NCBI GenBank assembly: GCA_036873135.1 | Contig: JAPTYO010000001.1 | Span: 25,163,774-25,227,773, forward strand | Direction: 5' to 3' | DNA: 64,000 nucleotides | Origin: Clarkia xantiana subsp. parviflora | Taxonomy: Eukaryota > Streptophyta > Magnoliopsida > Myrtales > Onagraceae | In this document: one piece after another, positions 56,368 through 64,000 of the stretch | Position numbering within the stretch: the first letter of the stretch is position 1 | Layout of the letters: every line of letters starts with the position of its first letter | The notes under the pieces: model-generated | What the model was told of the DNA's origin: nothing | Database searches by the model: none | The model's input: only the letters and a program-made list of their open reading frames with translations | Made by a program: the position numbers and the translations under genes

Positions 56368-57695
56368 ATGGCCCCCAACAAAAATAGGAGAGTAACCACG
56401 GTGATGGAAGATATGGAAAAATCTCAAGCAAATCCCACCACTTCCAGACCATCCAACGAGGAAGATCCTCCTCAACAAAAAAGCGGTGTTAATGGCGAGG
56501 AACACCCGTCCCATTCTGAGCCACCACTAAATCAAGAAGACGAGAGGACGGTCCCGCCGGCCGTCCCAAAAGATGTGATGGCAGCCTTTATAGCCTTCTG
56601 GAATCAGGCTCAGGCGGGAGCCACTCCCAATAATAAGGAGCCAGTTCTTGAAACCTCCCGTAAGGAAGACGTGGCCTACAGTATGAAGACCATCGAGGCT
56701 AACCTTCCGGAGAATGAGGCTCAAAGGCCCCAAAGGTCGAAACTGTGGCTAAAGAACATGTCTTATTCACTATAGGACAGGTAGAAGAACTGCTCGAGAA
56801 AAAGAGAAGGGGAGCGAGTGACATGCTGACAGTTCGAGATCACACCTCTCACCCACTCTTCGACAGTCGAGTTCCCCCGCAAGTATTTGCAAGGAACATC
56901 GACGACTATACCGGTGAAGGAGACCCCGTTCGCCATATCAACACCCACAACTCTTCTCTCCTAGGAAGAGGGGCAACACCAGACCATTATGCAGCTCTCT
57001 TCCCGAAAACTCTCAAATAAGAATCCTCTACATGGTTCTATGGTCTTCCCGATAATTCGATAGACTCATGGGAAGAATTAAAGACAAAATTCATAAAAGG
57101 GCACATAGGCCAGAGATAGCGTCTCAAGGGTATGGACTTCTTGGATAAAATTGAACAAGGTCCTGAGGAAACCTTGGCCAATTATTATACCAGATACCAT
57201 AAAATACTCCAACAGCTGAATGAAGATGCCACCGATGGCGAGCTGATAAGGACCTTCTGGAGAGGTCTAAGAGTCCAAAGTCAATCTCTGAAAGATAGCA
57301 TGGTGATGAAGCCCGTGCGAAAGATTGACGCCCTTGCCGTTAAAGTTAAGAAGTATATCGACCTAAAAAGGTCGGATGAAAAGCCACTGGCGGAACTCAG
57401 AAAGAAAACCATCCCCGCCAAAACAGAAGAGGCCCCTGCTTCTCAACCTCAAAAGAAGGAAGATAGGAGATATGGGAGCTTCCGACAGGGGAATCGCCAA
57501 AGCCACAAAAGGGATAAAAACCCTCACTTGGTGAGATTTACCCCACTCACACACAACGTCTCCATCATACTCCAAGAAATGGAGAAGCTCAGATTGGACG
57601 ACCCACCACCCACAAGGAAAAACCCAATGGGTCATCAAATAACGACTATTGTCTATATCTTCACGCTAGAGGAAACGACACAAATTACTGCATAA
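56368..57695 (+). pseudogene. gag: TatE Gag
   Basis: The start is ATG 56368, 16 bases after the primer site, as in TatF. The first 125 or so codons are polar and Pro/Glu-rich with PPAVPKDVMAAFIAFWNQ. Then the sense frame moves by -1 near 56740, and the core Gag domain follows (NIDDYTGEGDPVRHI, WEELKTKF, YYTRYHKILQQLNE, then a Lys-rich basic tail). Stops at 57018-57020 and 57118-57120 interrupt it. A knuckle-like C..LHARGNDTNYC segment (57648-57695) lies across another frame change, with Asn at the usual His position. It would form the particle. Confidence 0.82.
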
Positions 57696-57697
57696 TT

Positions 57698-58440
57698 TTG
57701 AAGCAGGATATTGAAACCCTTATCCAAAGGGGTAAGTTGCTGAAGTTCGTGGAAAAATCAATCAAAACTCCGAAGAAACGAAGTAGGAGCCCGCGAAGAG
57801 GTTCTCGCTCTCCTCCGCACAACAATCCCGCCCCTATCCGAAGGGGGACTGTCAATGTTATCGCAGGAGGATTCGCATCGGGGAGCAAGAAAAATTCCGC
57901 TCGTGAAGTATACGCCACTCAGATATCTACGGCGGCAATAATGGGAAAAAGGCATCGAGAGTCTGACCCGGAGATTATCAGTTTTACGCTGGATTATCTC
58001 ACAACGGTGATTCATCCCCATGAAGACGCCTTGTAATCACAATCGTTCTATCAGAATATAAAGTCAAAAGAGTCCTCATCGACAGTTGAAGCTCAACCGA
58101 CATCCTCTTCTACGAAACTTTCCTAAAGATGGGATTTACTAAAAAAGACTTAAGAAGTGTTGATTTCCCTTTAAGAGGTTTTGTTGGAGAAATCATCTAC
58201 CCCTTGGGCGCCATTCGATTACCCATAACTTTGGGAAGAAAGGAGAGAATCTTAAAGATCAATATACTCTTCGTAGTTTTCGTCGCTTCCTCTACTACAA
58301 CTCTATTATTGGCAGGACAACCGTCAATCCCCATCAGATTATCCCTTCAACGGCTCATCAATTCATGAGGTTTCCGACGCCTCAAGGAATAGGGGAAGTC
58401 AGGGGAGATCAAACCATGTCATGACACTGCTACTACACGT
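57698..58440 (+). pseudogene. TatE protease
   Basis: After an Arg/Ser-rich stretch (SPRRGSRSPP) and GTVNVIAGGF, the retropepsin domain starts near 57950. The active site would read DSGSSTDILF, but the Gly codon is TGA at about 58087, so the protein stops at the catalytic loop. Frame changes occur at about 58035 and 58300. The C-terminal GIGEVRGDQ motif (near 58390) marks the end. In full elements reverse transcriptase would follow; here repeat sequence follows. Confidence 0.8.
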
Positions 58441-58633
58441 CAACACGACATCAAGAGAAGCCATAAAAACTCCCAAATAGATGTTATATTTCTTATGAAA
58501 CTAATGTCGTAAAATTTTCCCTTTTGGTGTAGTGATCAGGAAACGATGAATAAATATAGCCCTCGAGGTTCCTCTTCACGTAATCATCTGAAAATTCCGC
58601 TAAAGGCATCGACAATCAGGCGCCAACAATCTC
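58441..58633 (+). other. TatE post-protease segment
   Basis: Short non-coding link from protease to array. It aligns with 63630-63780 of TatF around 'gataaataaatatagcc', which shows the pol-less junction is shared. Confidence 0.7.
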
Positions 58634-59560
58634 GATTGTCGACACAATGTGCCCAAAATGGCGACAAAGCCTAGGTACGTCGACAATTCGATAGAAGATC
58701 GGCGTCTACAAATCAATTGACGACACAGTGTGCCCAAGAGGGCGACAAAGTCTAGGTATGTCAACAACTCGATAAGCAGTTCGGCGTCTACAAATCAATT
58801 GTTGACACAATGTGCCCAAGACGACGACAAAGCTTAGGTACAACGATGATTCGTTAAGCAGTTCGGCGTCTACAAATCGATTGTCGACACAATGTGCCTA
58901 AGACGGCGACAAATCCTAGGTACGTCGACAACTCGATAAGTAGTTCGGCGTCTACAAATCGATTGTCGACACAATGTGCCCAAGACGGCGACAAGGCCTA
59001 GGTAAGTCGACAACTCGATAAGCAGCTCGGCGTCTACAAATCGATTGTCGACATAATGTGCCCAAGACGGTGGCAAAGCCTAGGTACGCCGAAAATTCGA
59101 TAAGAAGTTTGGCGCCTACAAATCGATTGTCGACACAATGTGCCCAAGACGGCGACAAAGCCTAGGTACGTCGACAACTTTTGATAAGCAGTTCGGCGTC
59201 TACAAATCGATTTTCGACACAATGTGCCAAGATGGCGACAAAGCCTAGGTACTTCGACAACTCGATAAGAATATCGGCGTCTACAATCTCGATTGTCGAC
59301 ATTATGTGCCCAAGATGGTAATAAAGCCTAGGTACGTCGACAATTCGATAGAAGATCGGCGTCTACAATCTCGATTGTCGACATTATGAGCCCAAGATGG
59401 TAATAAAGCCTAGGTACGTCGACAATTTGATAGAAGATCGGCGTCTAGAATCTCGATTGTCGATATTATGTGCCCAAGATGGCAACAAAGCCTGAGAACC
59501 TCAAAAATTCGATGGAGGATCGACATCTACGATTTCAATCATTGGCACAAGATGCCCAAT
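58634..59560. repeat. 82-bp tandem array, about 11 copies
   Basis: The unit begins 'gattgtcgacacaatgtgcc' and continues 'caagacggcgacaaagcctaggtacgtcg'. Spacing is 82 bp in the central copies and slightly variable near the ends. Units contain several GTCGAC sites. It produces overlapping minus-strand pseudo-frames offset by 82 bases. Confidence 0.93.
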
Positions 59561-59900
59561 AAACGTTAGACAGTAAAACCAAACCTCTTTCCTCATTCGA
59601 TAGTTGACAGTTAGAAATCTAAAATTAGTCATATCACTTATATTGGTCAACAATATGAATAGAAAGGAAAAAGAGAAGGCGTTTCTGTCAAAACCAATTA
59701 AGTAAGGCTTTTATCCTAAATAAAATCGATAGTCGGCATAAAAAGACCCTAAAACGGTCATAGAGCCTAGGCTCGTCAACGAAATTGATAAAAGGAGTGA
59801 ATAGAGGCCCCGACCTTATGCGAGGAATAAGGATAAACACCCTCATATATAGAAAGAATAAACATTTCTTTCATTAAAAAGGGTAGTAAATTACAGAAGA
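59561..59900 (+). other. Non-coding spacer in the TatE 3' UTR
   Basis: No gene. 'attagtcatatcacttatattggtcaac' at about 59622 resembles the repeat unit of TatF (63783 onward), so a single diverged copy of that other array seems to be present here. Confidence 0.45.
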
Positions 59901-60560
59901 TACAAAAAATACTTGATTATCTAAGAAGATTTGGAAGAATGCCCATCTTTCTATGTAGTAGATTTGGCAGGATCATCACCCTTTCCAGCAAGAATGTCTT
60001 AATAATGTTGGAGGAGATGAACTTGAGAAAAAGGGAAGTCGGGCTAATACTCCTTTAAATTCGCCACAATCTCCTTTAAGGAGATGAAAAACAAATCAGA
60101 GGCAGTCACGACGACATCAACTTGATAGGCGGGACTCGCCTTATAATCATCAATGACTTTAGCCGCCACACCTTTCACCTCAGCCTGGAAGGCCTTAACT
60201 CTCTTTCGAAGAGTAACTCCTTCAGTTAAAAGGGTATCGTTTTCTGCCCTCATTTTCTCCGATAAAGTACCAAAATCTTTGACTAGAGAAAAGGAAGCCT
60301 TGAGAGACTCGCTGCTCCGGTGGTAATCCCGCTTAAGGGCCTCAGAAGCCTCGGTCGTCTGTGCCAAATCTTCTTACAGTTGGGTATTTTCCTCTTGAAG
60401 GAGTCAGACCTATTCTGCATCACCGTTGGTTGAAATGCTTCGAAGCTCATCTTTAGTTGAGTGTAGCCCTCCATAGAGGTCGATCAACAAGTGAGACAAT
60501 CGGAGGGAGTCCCGGGAGGCCTATTCAAAAACGAAAGGTATGATTAAAAAAAAGGGGGAT
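59900..60560 (-). pseudogene. TatE antisense ORF, coiled-coil protein
   Basis: Best frame 60367-60044 on the minus strand: a Ser/Leu/Glu/Lys heptad-rich coiled coil, then YKASPAYQVDVVVTASDLF and EIVANLKEY, stop, and PDFPFSQVHLLQHY further on in the same frame. An upstream part (60474-60283) reads in another frame. Tat-clade elements are known to carry an antisense ORF between pol and the 3' LTR whose protein has a long coiled coil and a PDFxFS-like end; its role is unknown. Stops and one frameshift make this copy a pseudogene. Confidence 0.65.
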
Positions 60561-60673
60561 AGGGCATAAGAAATCAAAGGAGAGACCAGAGACGGTACAT
60601 ACTTTAGCCTGCCTCAAAAGAAAAAGACGTATGACCTTTTTTGCCTCAACACTCTCCATTCCCAGGCGGCGAC
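60561..60673 (+). other. End of the TatE 3' UTR
   Basis: Short tract before the next LTR. CCAGGCGGCGAC at 60662-60673 is a weak remnant of a purine tract (compare CGGGGGGCAAG before TatC). Confidence 0.4.
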
Positions 60674-61445
60674 TATTGGGTTACGATTAAAAGGATAGAA
60701 CAGTATGAAGGCGAGTACGCTTAAAGGCGAGACTAAAGAAAAGTCGTTGACCATTACTGTTCCGAACGACAAGGCAAAGACAAATGGTCGACGAGTATAT
60801 ATGAAGAAGTCGACTTTTGATGAACGATTAGCAAAAGAAGGCGACTAAATCACTCAAGGCTCTCCTATTAAGGTACGAGTCGATAGCCAAAACACCATAG
60901 AAGAAACCCTCCTCTTAAGGAAAGGGACAGGTGGCGACCTGCTCTAGCCGCCATGAAGAAACCCTCCTCTTAAAGAAAGGGACAGGTGGCGACCTGCTCT
61001 AGCCGCCAGAAGGAAACCCTCCTCTTAAGGAAAGGGACAGGTAGCGACCTGCTTTAGACGCCAGAAGGAAACCTTCCAGCTAAGGAAAGATGAGATGGCA
61101 ACCTATATGTCACCTGCTTAAACCGACTCTGGACAGAAACCCTCCCAAGAGGGTAGCCGCCATTTAAAGTCGGTAATATCTCCCTATAAATAGGGGAACA
61201 TTATGTATGTTTTACAATCTTGATTCTCATACTTGATAATACTCTTTCTAAATCCATTACTGACTTAAGCTTCAAAGTGGATCAGGGGACATCCCCACCC
61301 CTTTTCAGGTCTTCGCCTAGCACAAAGCACCTAAAGGAAACTAAGTACCCGAGAGGTCGAGAAAGATACCTAAAAGAGTTAGCTCCCGGCGAGACCTCGA
61401 AGTCCACTATTAGAATTTCAAGGTCACGTCATTTTGATCCCAACA
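60674..61445 (+). repeat. LTR between TatE and TatF (772 bp)
   Basis: TATTGGGTTACG (first G changed to A) to GATCCCAACA. U3 contains three nearly perfect 58-bp repeats with AGGTGGCGACCTGCTCTAG at about 60906-61080. TATAAATAG is at 61185-61193. It follows a TatE-type 3' end and precedes a TatF primer site, so it may serve both elements. Confidence 0.87.
60906..61080 (+). repeat. Three 58-bp repeats in the LTR U3 region
   Basis: Each copy contains 'aaggaaagggacaggtggcg' and ends 'aaaccctcctctt'. The AGGT..CG.ACCT core is a partial palindrome. Confidence 0.85.
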
Positions 61446-61447
61446 TT

Positions 61448-61465
61448 TGGCGCCGTCTGTGGGAA
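61448..61465 (+). other. TatF primer binding site
   Basis: TGGCGCCGTCTGTGGGAA two bases after the LTR. Confidence 0.78.
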
Positions 61466-61480
61466 CTTGATCGAAAAGTC

Positions 61481-62987
61481 ATGGCCTCCGAGAAGAACAA
61501 GATGCCAATCTCCGAGGTAAAGGAGGTGGGAAGATCTCAAGTGAATCCCACCACCTCAAAATCAACGCCGGAGGAAGATCCGCCTATGCCCCAGGCTAAT
61601 GGCACTGGCGGTGAGGAGAATCCTAGTCACTCCAAGTCATTACCAAATCCTGAAGAGGAGAGAACAGTTCCCCCGGCTGTCCCTCAGGAGGTAAAGGCGA
61701 CTTTCATAGCCTTTTGGAACCAAGCCCAGGCAGGAACTGTTACCGACAAGAAGGAACCAACCCGAGAAGTCTCCCAGAAGGAAGAAGTAGTCTCCAGTGT
61801 GAAGATTGCGGAGGAGAATCTCTTGGAAAAAAAAAAATCCCCAAGGCTCCCGAATTCGAGATGGCGAGCAAAGGTCCTGTCCTATTCACTCAAGGACAGG
61901 TAGAAGAACTGTTGGAGAAGAAGAGAAGAGAAGAGAGGCAAATGACCTACTGATTGTTCCTGACCACACCTCTCACCCTTTCTCCAAAAGGCTATTCAAT
62001 ACTCGAGTTCCTCCGTAAATTTTTGCAAGGAACATCGATGACTACACAGGCGAGGGAGATCCTGTTCGCCATATCAACGCCTATAACTCTTCCCTCCTAG
62101 GGAGAGGGGCGACGCTAGATCAGTATGCAGCTCTCTTCCCAAAAACTCTAAAAGAAGAAGCCTCCACTTGGTTCTATGGTTTTCCTGAAAACTCGATAGA
62201 CTCATGGGAAGAGTTGAAGACCAAGTTCATAGAAGGCCACATAGGCCAAAGACGACGCCTCAAGAGCATGGACTTTCTAGATAAAATTGAGCAAGGTCCT
62301 GATGAAACCTTGGCCAATTATTATACTAGATACCACAAGATACTCCAGCAGCTTAATGAGGACGCCACTGATGGCGAGCTAATCAGGACCTTCTAGAGAG
62401 GCATCAGAGTTCAGAGCCAAGCTTTGAAGGATAGCATGGTGATGAAGCCCGTGCGAAAGATTGATGCCCTCTCCATCAAGGTCAAGAAGTACATCGACTT
62501 GGAAAGGTCATACGAGAAATCGCTCATGGAGACCAAGAAGCAGGTCATTCCTGCTAAGATCGAGGAAGGTTCTGTTTCTCGACCCCCAAAAAGAGATGAA
62601 AGGTGAGAAATGACTTTCCAACATGGAAGTCGCCAAGGACCAAAAAGGGACATTAACCCTTATTTGGCAAAATTCACTCCTCTCACGCATAATATTTACG
62701 TGGTACTCACAGAGATGGAAAAACTCAGGCTGGCCGACCCTCCTCTAGTCAGAAAGGGTCCGATGGGATCCCAGATAAACGACTAATTTCGTTATCATCA
62801 AGTTCAGGGGCACGACACTAATGAATGCATCGCCTTGAAGCAAGATATCGAGACGTTGATCCGAAGAGGTAAACTATTAAAGTTTATTTAGAAACCTTTC
62901 AAAGCTCCAAGAAAACAAAGTCGCAGCCCGCGAAGGAATTCTCGATCTCCCCCTCATGACAATCCCGCCCCAATCCAAAGAGGGACG
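61481..62987 (+). pseudogene. gag: TatF Gag
   Basis: ATG at 61481. The N-terminal part is Pro/Glu/Ser-rich (TVPPAVPQEVKATFIAFWNQ). At an 11-A run (61827-61837) the sense frame changes by -1, and the core begins (GPVLFTQGQVEELLEKK). A second change occurs near 61940. Stops occur at about 62017 (before IFARNIDDYTGEGDP), 62394-62396 and about 62604. The core retains NSIDSWEELKTKFIEGH and YYTRYHKILQQLNEDATD, close to TatE. A basic tail and a knuckle-like region follow (about 62800-62960) in broken frames. Confidence 0.82.
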
Positions 62988-63629
62988 GTGAACGTCATCG
63001 TAGGAGGATTCACCTCAGGAGGAGAGACCAGCGTTGCCAGAGAAGTATACGCCACCCAAGTCTCAAAGACAGAAGATAAGGGAAAGGCACATCAAGTAAT
63101 CGACCCAGTGGTCATAAGCTTCACAACCGACAATCTCATGATGGTGACTCAACCTCATGATGACGACTTAGTTATCACTGCCACCTTGGCAGAATATGAA
63201 GTCAAAAGGATCCTCATCGAAAGTGGAAGCTCAACGGATATACTCTTCTACGAAGCGTTTCAAAACTTGGGGTTAACTAGAAGAGACCTAATGAAGGTCG
63301 ACTTTCCTCTCATCGATTTTGCTGGAAGAACCACCTATCCAATGGGTGCTATCAAACTACCAATGGTATTAGGAAAAGAGAATAATTATTTGATGATAGA
63401 CGTACTCTTCGTTGTCGTCGACGCTGCCTCAGCATACAATGCTATCATCGGAAGAACTACTCTTAACCCACATCGGATAATCCCCTCAACTGCTCATCAA
63501 GTAATGAAGTTCTCGACGCCACATGGGATAGGTGAGGTAAGAGGAGATCAAACCGCATCTCGACGATGCTATGTCAGCTCGATGCGACGCTGCAATCAAA
63601 GAGAAGTCATAGAAACAACGCCTAATTAA
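62988..63629 (+). CDS. TatF aspartic protease domain, active site D to E
   Basis: An open frame of 213 codons, the longest intact piece of this element. It starts at the conserved VNVIVGGF segment, then VVISFTTDNL, then LIESGSSTDILFYEAF: the usual catalytic Asp of DSGS is Glu here. After it come YPMGAIKLPMVLG, SAYNAIIGRTTLN and a HGIGEVRGDQ end. It ends in TAA after ETTPN, not in reverse transcriptase. The domain is needed to cleave Gag. With Glu at the active site, activity is doubtful. The start given is the frame limit; the true protein would be fused to Gag upstream, which is broken. Confidence 0.8.
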   Translation: MNVIVGGFTSGGETSVAREVYATQVSKTEDKGKAHQVIDPVVISFTTDNLMMVTQPHDDDLVITATLAEYEVKRILIESGSSTDILFYEAFQNLGLTRRDLMKVDFPLIDFAGRTTYPMGAIKLPMVLGKENNYLMIDVLFVVVDAASAYNAIIGRTTLNPHRIIPSTAHQVMKFSTPHGIGEVRGDQTASRRCYVSSMRRCNQREVIETTPN

Positions 63630-64000
63630 GGGAATAACTTTGTTTATCTTTAAGGCTAATGTTTGTTAATGATGTTTTTGTGAGAGATTCGGGAAGGATA
63701 AATAAATATAGCCTTTTAAGGCCCTTCTTTCCAGATATCTGAGTTCTCCTCTTAAGGCGTCAAGCATTCAAAAATCAAAGAAGTCGACTATCAAAAATCT
63801 AATATCATCTAAATCACTCAGATTGGTCGACAGAGGCATGGCATCGAAGACAAACTTTTTATGAATCAAGAGTCGACCATAAAAAATCTGATATCATTTA
63901 AATCACTCAGATTGGTCGACTACTTGAAAGAGGTTAAGTATCGAAGACAAAATTTTTCCGAATCAAGAGTCGACTATCAAAAATCTAATATCATCTAAAT
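63630..64000 (+). repeat. TatF 3' UTR with a 90-100-bp tandem repeat
   Basis: 'gtcgactatcaaaaatctaa' followed by 'tatcatctaaatcactcagattggtcgac' occurs at 63783, 63871 and 63970 (the last cut by the window). Both ends of the unit carry GTCGAC. The array must continue beyond 64000. Confidence 0.8.

Larger units (their letters stand above)
55492..60673 (+). mobile_element. TatE: gag-protease Tat element without pol
   Basis: 5' LTR 55492-56332, primer site, gag, protease, then directly a 3' UTR with an 82-bp array (58634-59560) and an antisense ORF (about 59900-60560), ending at the LTR at 60674 that it appears to share with TatF. There is no room for, and no trace of, reverse transcriptase, RNase H or integrase. 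Left flank GGTGT. Several stops and frameshifts make it inactive. Confidence 0.8.
60674..64000 (+). mobile_element. TatF: second gag-protease Tat element, runs off the window
   Basis: LTR, primer site, gag (61481-about 62980), protease (to 63629), then non-coding 3' UTR with a new tandem repeat from 63780 to the window edge. As in TatE, protease is followed directly by 3' UTR instead of reverse transcriptase. It lies head-to-tail with TatE. Confidence 0.82.

Noticed and set aside
58634..59560. 82-bp periodic array as a CRISPR
   Set aside because: The whole unit repeats, with no short repeat plus unique spacers, and the window is plant nuclear DNA. The same holds for the 40-bp and 79-bp arrays.

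Overview
This window looks like a gene-poor, transposon-packed stretch of a flowering-plant nuclear genome, probably a eudicot with a large genome. The evidence is plant Ty1/copia pol, a Tat-clade Ty3/gypsy element of the Ogre type, initiator-Met tRNA primer sites, a TRIM, a Helitron, a PIF/Harbinger-like MITE and a hAT-like element, on an AT-rich background. I recognise no host protein-coding gene, rRNA, tRNA or CRISPR array. Nearly every coding trace belongs to a retrotransposon and carries stops or frameshifts.

Layout. 1-5393 is the 3' half of a + strand copia element (CopA). 5394-about 8100 is the 3' end of a Tat-type gypsy element (TatA: antisense ORF start, 40-bp tandem array, LTR). About 8100-11300 is AT-rich DNA with microsatellites. 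11301-37461 is a nest: copia CopB is split in its 5' LTR by a 13.7-kb Ogre (11639-25316, minus strand) and in its leader by copia CopC (27445-32443, minus strand). The 5' LTR of CopC is in turn split by a 655-bp hAT-like element (31693-32347). Target-site duplications fix each insertion: GTGCC, TACTT and GGTCCAAT. 37462-43360 is a pile of truncated copia pieces (CopD, CopE and a third LTR type). 43380-45360 holds a minus-strand Tat fragment and unassigned GC-rich sequence cut by a 452-bp TRIM with identical-looking LTRs. 46014-49186 is a Helitron carrying a 416-bp MITE. 49187-64000 is a cluster of Tat-related LTRs (TatC, TatD, TatE, TatF), in which TatE and TatF code for Gag and protease only.

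How the parts work together. The Ogre has the full set for its clade: ORF1, Gag, protease, a short intron, reverse transcriptase with two RNase H domains, and integrase. Two pol stops, one gag stop, a gag/pro frame change, a damaged ORF1 and a lost protease aspartate should make it inactive. TatE and TatF share a junction where pol is missing just after the protease, so I infer a non-autonomous family that relied on another element's pol. Tat/Ogre 3' untranslated regions here hold several unrelated tandem arrays (units of about 27, 40, 79, 82, 95 and 112 bp). Copia LTRs share an inverted repeat just upstream of the TATA box whose arms change together between families.

Limits: all identifications come from reading sequence and translations by eye. 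LTR ends marked approximate are not proven, and lineage names within copia were not assigned.
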